Below are positions 37,020 through 46,221 of a DNA stretch of 64,000 nt, in pieces (the first letter of the stretch is position 1; every line of letters begins with the position of its first letter). Under the pieces are notes generated by a model. That model was not told the origin of the DNA. It made no database searches and worked only from the letters and a program-made list of their open reading frames with translations. The stretch spans positions 930,001 to 994,000 of the forward strand of contig NZ_KV880637.1 of the NCBI RefSeq assembly GCF_001907695.1, in the 5' to 3' direction. The position numbers and the translations under genes were made by a program. Origin of the DNA: Thalassospira sp. TSL5-1. Lineage in GTDB: Bacteria > Pseudomonadota > Alphaproteobacteria > Rhodospirillales > Thalassospiraceae.

Positions 37020-37364
37020 TTTTTCCTGCGTTTGGTTTTTAAAGTTGCCAGTTCATGACGGGGCATGTTTGCCGCCTTCGTACCATTATTTTGGCGGCGC
37101 ATTGTGACGGCGTGGGTGAAAATGTTCACATCCCCATTGTGCTCTTGAGAATGTGTTTTTCGCATGATTCTATTTTTTTCAAAAGGTTATCGTGTGATGT
37201 CCTGCCGGGCTAGTGCTCTCTGACAGGAGTTTGACTTGCCATTTGACGAAGGCTCGTAAAGGATTTTAACTGAAGGTAAATTTACCGGGCAGGTTGTAAC
37301 GGGGACGGTGGCATTTTGCCACCATCGCCCTTTAATGTAAAAATCGGGAAATCAGGAGGCGAGG
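37020..37364. other. Divergent intergenic region with palindromes
   Basis: 345 bases without a gene. It contains a perfect 12-base palindrome, GGTAAATTTACC (37275–37286), and a stem GACGGTGGC–ATTTT–GCCACCATC near 37304–37326, both within 90 bases of the dienelactone hydrolase start. They may be operator and leader hairpin respectively. Confidence 0.5.
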
Positions 37365-38189
37365 ATGTGCACACTGGACGGATGTGGATCAAACGATCAT
37401 TTGGGGCCGCCGCCCAAGGCAACGGATCAGGAACGACGTCTGTTTTTAAAAGGCCTTGCTGTTTTGCCGCTGGCTGTGGTTCTGGCCGATCCGATTTTGG
37501 CGCATGCCGCCGCCGAAACCCTGAAAAAGGTCACGATCACCGCGCCAACCGGTGAAACAATGGTCGCCGAGGTGATTTTGCCTGCCGCATTGCCTGCACC
37601 GGCTGTTTTGCTGATCCATGAATGGTGGGGCCTGAATGACCAAATTCGTGCAACTGCGGCGGAGTATGCCAATCAGGGTTTTATCGCGCTGGCGGTTGAT
37701 TTATATGGCAAACCGGCGGCCACCACACCTGCTGGCGCAAAATCGCTGATGTCAGAGGTGGACCCGGTTGCGGCGACGTCGAAACTTAAGGCATCGGTTG
37801 CCTATCTGAAGGATCATAAGGATTGTACCGGCAAAGTGGGCGTTGTGGGTTGGTGCTTTGGCGGCGGCTGGTCGCTGAATACCGCCCTTGCCACCACTGT
37901 TGATGCCTGTGTGATTTATTATGGCAATGTTGCCAAAACCCCTGAACAACTGGCAACCCTGAATGCCCCATTGATGGGGCATTTTGGTACTCTGGATCAG
38001 AATATCAACAAGGCGATGGTGGACGGGTTTGAAAAATCGCTGAAAGCAGCTGGCAAAACCGATTACCAGATTTTCTGGTACGAGGCCAACCATGCCTTCG
38101 CCAACCCGACCGGCGGGCGTTATGACGCCGCGGACGCAAAGCTGGCCTGGGAACGCACGCTTGGCTTTTTCAAAGAACACCTTGCCTGA
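37365..38189 (+). CDS. Dienelactone hydrolase family protein, Tat-exported
   Basis: 274 residues. A twin-arginine signal (ERRLFLKGLAVLPLAVVLADPILAHAAA) precedes an alpha/beta-hydrolase with catalytic Cys in VVGWCFGGGWS (about residue 165), Asp in HFGTLDQNI and His in EANHAFANPTGG, the Cys-Asp-His triad of dienelactone hydrolases. Residues 1–20 contain Cys 2 and Cys 7 before the twin arginines, an unusual feature. AGGAGG lies eight bases before the ATG. Export to the periplasm is inference. Confidence 0.9.
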   Translation: MCTLDGCGSNDHLGPPPKATDQERRLFLKGLAVLPLAVVLADPILAHAAAETLKKVTITAPTGETMVAEVILPAALPAPAVLLIHEWWGLNDQIRATAAEYANQGFIALAVDLYGKPAATTPAGAKSLMSEVDPVAATSKLKASVAYLKDHKDCTGKVGVVGWCFGGGWSLNTALATTVDACVIYYGNVAKTPEQLATLNAPLMGHFGTLDQNINKAMVDGFEKSLKAAGKTDYQIFWYEANHAFANPTGGRYDAADAKLAWERTLGFFKEHLA

Positions 38190-38208
38190 GCAAAGGCGAA
38201 TGTGATGT

Positions 38209-38241
38209 GGGCCTGCACTAAACGCGTGCAGGCCCTTTTTT
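38209..38241 (+). terminator. Terminator of the dienelactone hydrolase gene
   Basis: GGGCCTGCAC pairs with GTGCAGGCCC around a 7-base loop, followed by TTTTTT. Confidence 0.92.
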
Positions 38242-38257
38242 ATTGGTATGGGGGGCG

Positions 38258-39028
38258 TCAGCCGGTGGGATTGGCGCGGTTGGCCCAGCGGGTGGAGCGG
38301 CGCTCTACAATGTTGAAAAACTCATACATGATGATGCCCATCGCCGCGATCACCAAAAGGCCGGCAAAAACCAGCGGCATGTTGAATTTCGACGAGGCCG
38401 ACAGCATCAGATACCCAACCCCGACATTGGACGCCACCGTTTCGGAAATGACCGATCCAACAAAGGCCAGCGTGATGGCAACCTTAAGGGAGGCAAAGAA
38501 ATAGGGCAGGGCGCGGGGAAAGCCGACCTTGATCAGAATATCGGTGCGGGTCGCGCCCAGGGATCGCAACACATCGCGCAATTCGGGTTCCAGCGTGGCA
38601 AGGCCGGTGGCCACATTGACCACGATCGGGAAAAACGAAATGATGAAGGCGGTAATCACGGCAGGCACCGTGCCAATGCCAAACCACATCACCAAAACCG
38701 GTACCAGGGCCACCTTGGGCACCGAATTGAAACCAACCAAAAGCGGGTTGGCGGCCGTATAAATCGCCCGGCTGGACCCCACCAGTGCACCCAGAAAAAC
38801 GCCAAAAACAACAGCAATGGCAAAGCCGAACAGCGTTGTATAAAGCGTTTGTGCCGCGTGCATCCAGATCGCACTGCGGAATTTCCACGCCGCTTCAAGG
38901 CTGGCCGAGGGTGTTGGGAGAACATAATCCGGGATGTGAAACAGCCGCACAATGCCTTCCCATAACAGGAAAAGAACAATCGCGCTGATCCAGGGGCTTG
39001 CCCGGTTTTGAAGGGATCGTTTGGTCAT
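38258..39028 (-). CDS. ABC transporter permease, SsuC/TauC-type
   Basis: 256 residues with about six membrane segments and the permease coupling loop LEPELRDVLRSLGATRTDILIKVGFPRALPYFFASLKVAITLAFVG, matching the nitrate/sulfonate/taurine permease family. It forms the inner-membrane channel of the importer encoded with the next two genes. It is the last gene of the three-gene unit, in the order substrate-binding, ATPase, permease. Confidence 0.92.
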   Translation of the reverse strand: MTKRSLQNRASPWISAIVLFLLWEGIVRLFHIPDYVLPTPSASLEAAWKFRSAIWMHAAQTLYTTLFGFAIAVVFGVFLGALVGSSRAIYTAANPLLVGFNSVPKVALVPVLVMWFGIGTVPAVITAFIISFFPIVVNVATGLATLEPELRDVLRSLGATRTDILIKVGFPRALPYFFASLKVAITLAFVGSVISETVASNVGVGYLMLSASSKFNMPLVFAGLLVIAAMGIIMYEFFNIVERRSTRWANRANPTG

Positions 39029-39045
39029 TTTATCGGCCCTTTCGT

Positions 39046-39831
39046 CTAGGCTGCCCGCACATCGCGGATATGGCTGCGCAATTCATGAACCAGATCGATA
39101 AAGGGCTGGGTAAAGGTGGTTTCCTGGTCACGCGGGCGGGGCAGGGTGTTTTCACGCGCTACCAGTATTTTGCCCGGTCGCTTGGACATCACATAAACCG
39201 TATCGGCCAGATAGGCCGCCTCGCGCAGATCATGCGTGACCAGAATCACGGTAAAGGGCCGTTTCATCCAAAGGTTTTGCAAAATGTCCCACAATTCCTC
39301 GCGGGTAAACGCATCCAGCGCGCCAAAGGGCTCGTCGAGCATCAGAAGGTCGGGTTCGTGGATCAGGGAGCGACACAGCGAAGCGCGTTGCTGCATCCCG
39401 CCTGAAAGCTCCCACGGGTATTTGTTTTCGTGCCCGGCCAGGCCGACCGTTGCCAAAAGGTCTTTGGCGCGTTCGATATATTCCTGCTTGTGTTTGCGCA
39501 GGCGGTTGCGGTGTGGCTTTACGATTTCCAAAGGCAGCAACACATTATCCAGTGTCGTCCGCCACGGCAGCAGGGTGGGGTTTTGAAAGGCCATGCCGAC
39601 AATTTTTAACGGTCCGGCGACTTCCTTGGCATCGACAATCACCGTGCCATCGCTGGGCGGCATCAACCCTGACACCAGTTTCAGCAGGGAGGATTTGCCG
39701 CATCCTGAAGGGCCGACAACGGCAATGAATTCACCCTTTTGGATCTTCATGTCCGTTGTATCAAGTGCCAGGTCATCCCCCTCGCTATAACGCAGCGTGA
39801 CTTTGTTTAGCTCGACAAAACTGCTCGACAC
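39046..39831 (-). CDS. ABC transporter ATP-binding protein, SsuB/TauB-type
   Basis: 261 residues. Walker A GPSGCGKSSLLKL (about residue 38), Q-loop MAFQNPTLLPW, signature LSGGMQQR, Walker B LLMLDEPFGALD and the switch His in LVTHDLREA. It powers the permease downstream. 17 bases separate the two. Confidence 0.94.
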   Translation of the reverse strand: MSSSFVELNKVTLRYSEGDDLALDTTDMKIQKGEFIAVVGPSGCGKSSLLKLVSGLMPPSDGTVIVDAKEVAGPLKIVGMAFQNPTLLPWRTTLDNVLLPLEIVKPHRNRLRKHKQEYIERAKDLLATVGLAGHENKYPWELSGGMQQRASLCRSLIHEPDLLMLDEPFGALDAFTREELWDILQNLWMKRPFTVILVTHDLREAAYLADTVYVMSKRPGKILVARENTLPRPRDQETTFTQPFIDLVHELRSHIRDVRAA

Positions 39832-39872
39832 AGCCTTCTTCTCCCTGCCTGTTTCGCTGTTTTGTGTGGCTA

Positions 39873-40895
39873 TTATTTGATTTTGCGGTCTGCTTCGCCA
39901 GGCATGTAAATGCTGGTGAAAATATCGGCGACCTTGGGCGGGTTTTGCAGGCCAAAGGCCAGGCTGACCTGTTCGATGGCTTTTGCCATGCGCTCGGTCG
40001 AAATCGGGCCCATGCCATGTGCCAGCACTTCGTCGGTAATGACGTTATCCTCGATCACCATGTTCAGGCGTTCGGTTTCAAGGTCGGTATCGATCAGCGG
40101 GTCCACTTCTTTCAGGGCGGCAATCGCCTCGTCCGGGTTGGCAATCGCATCGCGCCAGCCCTTGACCACGGCCCGCAGGAAACCGCGCAATTGGTCGCCA
40201 TGATTTTCCATCATGTCCTTGGAGGCCAGCATCCCGTTGCCATAAAAATCCAGGCCGTAATCGGCATATTTGAAGACAACCATGTCGTCTTTTTTGATGC
40301 CCTGGTTTTCAAGGTTCAGAACCGAGGTGAAATAATGGCCGGAAATGGCATCGACATCACCGCGTACCAGCATCGGTTCGCGCAGCGGCGGGTCCATGCT
40401 TTCCCATTTTACATCATCCATCGATAGGCCGGTGGCCTTGGCAAAGGCGGGAAACAGCTTGCGCGAGGCATCAAAAACCGGCGCACCAAGCGTCTTGCCC
40501 TTCAGGTCTTCGGGTTTGGTGATGCCGCTTTTTTTCAGCATGAACAGCGAAAAGGGCGGGCGGTCATAGACCATGAAAATCGACTTCATCGCCTGGTCCG
40601 GGTGGGCGGCGTTGAATTCAACCAGCGAATTGATATCGGCAAAGGAAATGTCATAGGCGCCACTGGCAACCCGCGTGATTGCCCCGACCGAGCCATTGCC
40701 CGAATCAATCGTGACATCCAGCCCCTCATCGGCGAAATAGCCCTTTTTCTTGGCCAGAATATAAGGTGCGGTATGGCCCTCAAATTTCCAGTCAAGCGAA
40801 AATTTGATTGGTGTATCTGCTTTTGCTGCATGGCCCGCCACCAGTGCCGCTGTGCCAAGCGCGATTGCCGCGATCCGTAAACCCAATTTACCCAT
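39873..40895 (-). CDS. ABC transporter substrate-binding protein, NMT1/THI5-like
   Basis: 340 residues with a signal peptide (MGKLGLRIAAIALGTAALVAGHAAKA) and the NMT1/THI5-like fold: KFSLDWKFEGHTAPYILAKKKGYFADEGLDVTI, ASGAYDISFADINSLVEF, and GLDFYGNGMLASKDM. Relatives bind thiamine precursors, riboflavin, taurine or aromatic sulfonates. No TPP or FMN riboswitch is visible upstream. It heads the three-gene importer operon; the substrate is unknown. Confidence 0.9.
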   Translation of the reverse strand: MGKLGLRIAAIALGTAALVAGHAAKADTPIKFSLDWKFEGHTAPYILAKKKGYFADEGLDVTIDSGNGSVGAITRVASGAYDISFADINSLVEFNAAHPDQAMKSIFMVYDRPPFSLFMLKKSGITKPEDLKGKTLGAPVFDASRKLFPAFAKATGLSMDDVKWESMDPPLREPMLVRGDVDAISGHYFTSVLNLENQGIKKDDMVVFKYADYGLDFYGNGMLASKDMMENHGDQLRGFLRAVVKGWRDAIANPDEAIAALKEVDPLIDTDLETERLNMVIEDNVITDEVLAHGMGPISTERMAKAIEQVSLAFGLQNPPKVADIFTSIYMPGEADRKIK

Positions 40896-41162
40896 CTGTC
40901 GAAGTCTCCCGATTGCATCGCGTTTGCGCGATATGTTTCATTGCCTCAGGCCTAGAAACCCGCAAAATATCAGCAAGCCTCATGCCATTTTTCCGCCCTC
41001 TATGCTGGCAGCGGGTTTGAGCAGTGTCCTGGAATGTCTAAAATATAAGCTGCGTAAATTTTTGTTTAAAAAATGTGCATATTTTTTCTGCAAAAGGCGA
41101 TCAGTGCCACTTTTGGCATCAAACCCCTTGCGTCTTTTGACGGATTTGGGCATATCGCCTTT

Positions 41163-41894
41163 ATGGTAAATTCATCGATCAAACGGTTTTATAAAAACGT
41201 GGCGGCAGTTCCCGACCCAGGCGGAGCGGGCTGGCGCGTGCATCTGGACGGGCGGGCTGTCAAAACCCCGGCCAAGGCAGAGTTTTTGCTGCCGGTTCAA
41301 CCTCTTGCCGAAAAGATTGCCGCCGAATGGGATGCGCAGGACGAGCATATTGTTCCGGCAACCATGCCGCATATGCAGCTGGCGGCAACCGCGATTGACC
41401 GCGTTGCCCCCAACCGGACTGCCGTCATTGCCGAGCTTGTCGGTTATGGACGGAGTGATTTGTTGTGTTATCGGGCGCAATATCCCGATGATTTGGTCAC
41501 ACGTCAGAACGAACACTGGCAGCCCCTGCTTGACTGGGCCGAAAGCGAATTTTCAATTGCGCTAAAGGTGACACAGGGTGTGATGCCGGTATCGCAGGAA
41601 GATACCGCTCTTCTTGCCATCCAGGACGTGATCGAACCGCTGGATGACCATCAATTGGCCGCCCTGCACACCCTGATCACGGTTTCCGGTTCTGTTGTGA
41701 TTGGTCTGGCGGTTTTTCATGGTCGCCTGGATGCGCAAGGGGCCTTTGACATTTCCCAGATCGATGAAAGCTATTCCATCGAAAACTGGGGCGAGGATGC
41801 CGAGGCCACCGTGCGCCGGGAACGCCTGCGGCACGAGATTTTGGCTGCTGGGGAGTTTTTGGCACTGCTGCGCAGCAACGGATCGGCCCTGTAA
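41163..41894 (+). CDS. ATP12 family F1-ATPase assembly chaperone
   Basis: 243 residues from ATG 41163. IKRFYKNVAAVPDPGGAGWRVHLDGRAVKTPAKAEFLLP, the AAEWDAQDEHIVPATMPHMQLAATAIDRV segment and the C-terminal ESYSIENWGEDAEATVRRERLRHEI are typical of ATP12. In mitochondria and alphaproteobacteria it chaperones the F1 alpha subunit. The ribosome site is weak. It stands alone; the atp operon is not in the window. Confidence 0.93.
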   Translation: MVNSSIKRFYKNVAAVPDPGGAGWRVHLDGRAVKTPAKAEFLLPVQPLAEKIAAEWDAQDEHIVPATMPHMQLAATAIDRVAPNRTAVIAELVGYGRSDLLCYRAQYPDDLVTRQNEHWQPLLDWAESEFSIALKVTQGVMPVSQEDTALLAIQDVIEPLDDHQLAALHTLITVSGSVVIGLAVFHGRLDAQGAFDISQIDESYSIENWGEDAEATVRRERLRHEILAAGEFLALLRSNGSAL

Positions 41895-42243
41895 TCAAAC
41901 CCCTAATTGCTTCCACGTTCTGCGACATATTATGTGTTGTGGAGAAGGATAGGCGACCGGCAGGCACCTTTTGCGAAGGGTGCCTGTTTTTTTGTCGGTC
42001 ATCCAATACGCAATGATAGCTGTGTTCCTGGTTTGTTGGCCTTTTCCGGCGAATGAACTTAAAAAATATCAGATATTTACAGTTTTTCTTTATTTTCTTG
42101 CCTCAATTGCAGATTTATATTGCAAAGGTTATATACATACGTATTAGATGGGTGGTTATATTAGAAGAAGGTATTTTTGCCTTCCCGATCGTCGCGCAGG
42201 GAATTTGGGGGTGCGCAGGGTGCGGGTGATGCGGAGGCAGCGT
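41895..42243. other. Intergenic region before the diguanylate cyclase
   Basis: About 350 bases. The left part holds the ATP12 terminator; the rest (42000–42150) is AT-rich (runs such as TTTTTCTTTATTTTC and TTATATACATACG) and probably contains the diguanylate cyclase promoter. No gene seen. Confidence 0.55.
41961..41993 (+). terminator. Terminator of the ATP12 gene
   Basis: CAGGCACC pairs with GGTGCCTG around a 10-base loop, followed by seven T residues. Confidence 0.9.
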
Positions 42244-44406
42244 ATGACGACCGAGAGTAAAACAGGTGGGTATCTTGAAAACGTTCTCGACCGTCTCAAC
42301 GGTTTGACGGTATCAGGCGTGTCTTGTGAACATGATGCGCCACCGTCAGACACAGACAGCCTGCTTTATTTCATTGATCTTGCCTGCCCGGAAAAAAGCA
42401 GTTTTAGTGCCAATCTCAAACAAATGCTGGGTTATGATATCTCCGATCTGGGCGTGCCTGGTGCGGATTGGTGTTTGTCACTGGCGCACCCTGATGACAT
42501 TGGCAGGTTAACATCGCTTGCCACGCTGCCACCTGAAATGTGTGGCAAAACGCTGACCCGGCGTTTCCGTATTCGTCACCGCAATGGCGAATGGCTTGAT
42601 GTGATTGATCAGGCAATGAAAATTCCTGGTGCTGACCCGCAAGGCGGGACCATTGTCGGTATGTTGCGTAACCCGTCATTATACCGGAAAATCTCGGTGG
42701 CCTTGCAGGAAAGCAACCGTCGCTACCAGCATTTGCTGGAAACCATTCCCGATGGCGTCATGGTCTATGATGCGCGCGGCACTATTGTAAAAAGCAATTT
42801 GGCCGCGCAAAAAATGCTGGGATTAAGTGCCAGCGCGCTTTTGGGTCTTAAGGCTGCCGATAATTGCTGGCAGGCTGTTGATCAGCACGGGCATCCTTTC
42901 TGCCCCGATGATTTCCCCGTTGTGCGCGCCCTGCAAAGGCAGGAGCCGGTTTATGGCGTGATTATGGGCATACAATGTGCCGCTGATCGCCGGATCTGGG
43001 TGCGCATCAATGCCCAGCCGCTTTTTGATGCCGAAACTGGCCAAACCGAAGGGGCGGTGGTTTCCTTTGCCGATGTCAGCGATTTGAAAAATGCCGAAAC
43101 CGCGATTGCCGAACGCGAAAGCCTGTATCGCCAGATGTTTGATCGTAACCCGGCGGTTAAATTGCTGATTGACCCGTTAACTGGCAAGATTGTGGATGCC
43201 AACAAGGCGGCCTGTGATTTTTACGGCTATGATCATGCCACATTGCGCAGCATGGTGATTGGTCAGATCAATGTGGAGAATGGCGATGTTATCGCCAGCT
43301 CGGTGCAAAAGATCGTTGATAACGGTGCTGCCAGTTTTTCCTTCCGGCATCGGCTTGCTGATGGTGCCATTCGCGATGTGCGGGTCAATTCCGGGCGCAT
43401 CATGTTAAATGGCTCCGAATATATTAACTCCATTGTCTTTGATGTGACAGAACGAAACGAATATGAGCGCCGCCTGATCAAGGCCAACCGTCAGCTTCAG
43501 CTGGAACGCCAGCGTTTGGATGAAATTGTTCGGGCCACCAATGCGGGCACCTGGGAATGGAATGTGCAGACGGGCGAGATCCGGCTTAATGAACGCTGGG
43601 CGGAAATCGGGGGATATACCCTGGAAGAACTGATGCCGTGCAATGTGGATCGTTGGATCGATCTTTGTCATCCTGACGACGTCGAAACCATCACTGGTCT
43701 GTTAAATCGCCATTTTGACGATGAAATTGATCAGTTTGACTGTGAATACCGCCTGAAACACAAAAACGGAAGCTGGGTTTGGGTGCTGGATCGGGGCAAG
43801 GTATTTGAATGGTCGGAGGACGGGAAGCCACTGCGTCTGTCAGGTACGCATAGTGACATCACCCTTTCCAAGGAAATTGAACAGCGCATACGCCATATGG
43901 CCCTGTCTGATCCGCTTACCGGCCTTGGCAACCGTCGCCAGTTTGAAGACCAGTTGGCCGGCGCCCTTGCAAAATGCAGGGCCGGAGGGCGGCATGTTGT
44001 TTTACTGTTGCTCGATCTGGATAACTTCAAAATGGTCAATGACACCTTCGGGCACCCGGTGGGGGATGCGCTGCTGGTTGATGTGGCCGAACGCATTAGA
44101 AAGCAATTTCGCGAAAGTGATTTTATCGCCCGTTTGGGTGGTGATGAATTTGCGGTTTTGCTGACCAATGTGGAAGACATCGCCATTGCCAAGAAGGCGG
44201 CCTTGCGTGTGATTGACCATGTCAGCCATCCTAGCCATATCGAGGGGCACGACATCAAGGTCGGTGTCAGCATTGGCATAAGTGCCGGTTGTGAGGGGAT
44301 TTTGCCCAAAACCCTATATTGGCAGGCGGATCGCGCCCTTTATCAGGCCAAGGAAGCCGGGCGAAATACTTTTCGGGTTCATCAGGCGCGGCCTTCCGTC
44401 ATTTAA
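42244..44406 (+). CDS. Diguanylate cyclase with four PAS domains
   Basis: 720 residues from ATG 42244, preceded by GGAGG. Four PAS-like modules (about residues 35–150, 160–280, 290–410, 420–550; several with PAC motifs such as CEYRLKHKNGSWVWVLDRG) lead to a GGDEF domain. The active site is ARLGGDEFAVLL and the allosteric I-site RESD lies five residues upstream, so product inhibition is likely. It makes cyclic di-GMP. No membrane segment and no EAL domain, so it is a cytoplasmic sensor of unknown signal. Confidence 0.93.
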   Translation: MTTESKTGGYLENVLDRLNGLTVSGVSCEHDAPPSDTDSLLYFIDLACPEKSSFSANLKQMLGYDISDLGVPGADWCLSLAHPDDIGRLTSLATLPPEMCGKTLTRRFRIRHRNGEWLDVIDQAMKIPGADPQGGTIVGMLRNPSLYRKISVALQESNRRYQHLLETIPDGVMVYDARGTIVKSNLAAQKMLGLSASALLGLKAADNCWQAVDQHGHPFCPDDFPVVRALQRQEPVYGVIMGIQCAADRRIWVRINAQPLFDAETGQTEGAVVSFADVSDLKNAETAIAERESLYRQMFDRNPAVKLLIDPLTGKIVDANKAACDFYGYDHATLRSMVIGQINVENGDVIASSVQKIVDNGAASFSFRHRLADGAIRDVRVNSGRIMLNGSEYINSIVFDVTERNEYERRLIKANRQLQLERQRLDEIVRATNAGTWEWNVQTGEIRLNERWAEIGGYTLEELMPCNVDRWIDLCHPDDVETITGLLNRHFDDEIDQFDCEYRLKHKNGSWVWVLDRGKVFEWSEDGKPLRLSGTHSDITLSKEIEQRIRHMALSDPLTGLGNRRQFEDQLAGALAKCRAGGRHVVLLLLDLDNFKMVNDTFGHPVGDALLVDVAERIRKQFRESDFIARLGGDEFAVLLTNVEDIAIAKKAALRVIDHVSHPSHIEGHDIKVGVSIGISAGCEGILPKTLYWQADRALYQAKEAGRNTFRVHQARPSVI

Positions 44407-44671
44407 GCAATATATGCGACAGTCGCCTTTGTTTTCACGCCGTATCGGGCGAATAATCTTATTCCATCATATCCTAGACTTTAGTTCTGTTCGATCTGGT
44501 ATTTTCCTTTGACGCTAGGGAATTCAGGCATTTGCCCGGTTGCGGTATTGAATGTTGCTGTGTAAAAATAATTGGCATTCCAGTACCGAATAATGGTATT
44601 TCAGTTTTGCACCCGTATTTTGCGGGACGCTGTTTTTATTCCGGCCGGGCCACAAACAAGGATCAGCCAGC

Positions 44672-46204
44672 ATGCAGGAAATCATCACCAGACTCGAAGA
44701 AATGCGCGCCAATGCCGCAATGGGCGGCGGGCAGACGCGCATCGACAAACAGCACGCCAAAGGCAAACTTACCGCACGCGAACGCCTTGATGTGCTGCTT
44801 GACGAAGGCAGTTTCGAGGAATGGGACATGTTTGTCGAACATGATTGCGTTGATTTCGGCATGACCGAAAACCGCATTCCCGGGGATGGTGTTGTAACCG
44901 GTCACGGCACGATCAATGGCCGACTGGTATTTGTCTTCAGCCAGGATTTCACGGTTTTTGGCGGTGCGCTTTCCGGCGCGCATGCCCGTAAAATTTGCAA
45001 AATCATGGATCAGGCCATGAAGGTCGGCGCGCCTGTAATTGGCCTTAATGATTCCGGCGGGGCGCGTATTCAGGAAGGGGTCGAAAGCCTGGCGGGCTAT
45101 GCCGATGTGTTCCAGCGCAATGTCGAGGCATCGGGTGTTATTCCGCAAATCTCGCTGATCATGGGGCCATGTGCGGGCGGGGCCGTTTACAGCCCGGCGA
45201 TGACGGACTTTATTTTCATGGTCAAGGACAGCTCCTACATGTTCGTGACCGGGCCTGATGTGGTGAAAACCGTGACCCATGAGGAAGTCACTCACGAGGA
45301 ACTGGGCGGGGCGATGACACACACCGCTGTTTCCGGTGTGGCGGATCTGGCCTTTGAAAACGATGTGGATTTGCTGCTGCAAACCCGCCGCTTTATAGAT
45401 TTTCTGCCGCTGTCCAACAAGGAACAGCCGCCGGCGCGCACATGCGAGGACCCGGTGGATCGCGATGATTATTCGCTCGATACCCTGGTGCCCGAAAACC
45501 CCAACATGCCTTACGACATGAAGGAACTGATCCTTAAAACCGTCGATGAAGGTGATTTTTACGAAATCCAGCCCGATTATGCCAAAAACATCATTATCGG
45601 CATGGCGCGTATGGATGGCCGTGCGGTGGGCATCGTCGCCAACCAGCCAATGGTGCTGGCAGGCTGCCTGGATATTGCCAGCTCTAAAAAGGCGGCGCGT
45701 TTTGTGCGCTTTTGCGATGCCTATAACATTCCCATCGTTACCTTTGTCGATGTGCCGGGTTTTATGCCGGGCACGGCCCAGGAACTGGGCGGCATCATCA
45801 AGCACGGTGCCAAACTGCTTTATGCCTATGCCGAGGCAACGGTGCCCAAGGTAACCGTCATTACCCGCAAGGCCTATGGCGGCGCTTATGACGTGATGGC
45901 GTCCAAACATTTGCGCGGCGATGTCAACTATGCCTGGCCCAGTGCCGAAATTGCGGTGATGGGGCCCAAAGGGGCGGTGGAAATCATTTTTCGGGCTGAT
46001 ATGAACGACCCCGCGAAAATCGAGGCCCGCACCGAAGAATACCGCCAGAAATTTGCCAACCCGTTTGTCGCGGGGCGCAAGGGCTTTATCGATGATGTCA
46101 TCATGCCGCATGGCACCCGGCGTCGGGTGTGCAAATCGCTTGCGATGTTGCGCAACAAGGACGTCAAAAACCCTGCCAAAAAACACGGCAATATCCCGTT
46201 ATAA
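44672..46204 (+). CDS. pccB: Propionyl-CoA carboxylase beta subunit (carboxyltransferase)
   Basis: 510 residues, the usual PccB length. [37 protein letters not shown], the first oxyanion-loop [17 protein letters not shown] and second [51 protein letters not shown] are diagnostic. It carboxylates propionyl-CoA to methylmalonyl-CoA using carboxybiotin from PccA. It forms an operon with pccA 17 bases downstream. The mutase and epimerase are not in the window. Confidence 0.95.
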   Translation: MQEIITRLEEMRANAAMGGGQTRIDKQHAKGKLTARERLDVLLDEGSFEEWDMFVEHDCVDFGMTENRIPGDGVVTGHGTINGRLVFVFSQDFTVFGGALSGAHARKICKIMDQAMKVGAPVIGLNDSGGARIQEGVESLAGYADVFQRNVEASGVIPQISLIMGPCAGGAVYSPAMTDFIFMVKDSSYMFVTGPDVVKTVTHEEVTHEELGGAMTHTAVSGVADLAFENDVDLLLQTRRFIDFLPLSNKEQPPARTCEDPVDRDDYSLDTLVPENPNMPYDMKELILKTVDEGDFYEIQPDYAKNIIIGMARMDGRAVGIVANQPMVLAGCLDIASSKKAARFVRFCDAYNIPIVTFVDVPGFMPGTAQELGGIIKHGAKLLYAYAEATVPKVTVITRKAYGGAYDVMASKHLRGDVNYAWPSAEIAVMGPKGAVEIIFRADMNDPAKIEARTEEYRQKFANPFVAGRKGFIDDVIMPHGTRRRVCKSLAMLRNKDVKNPAKKHGNIPL

Positions 46205-46221
46205 GCCCGGAGCATCCAGAA

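Noticed and set aside
41100-41135. Sigma-54 promoter before the ATP12 gene (TGGCAT…TTGC)
   Set aside because: The GG-to-GC spacing is about three bases too long for a -24/-12 promoter.
40896-41162. TPP riboswitch upstream of the NMT1-type importer
   Set aside because: No CTGAGA and no ACCTGATCTGG-like core on the minus strand.
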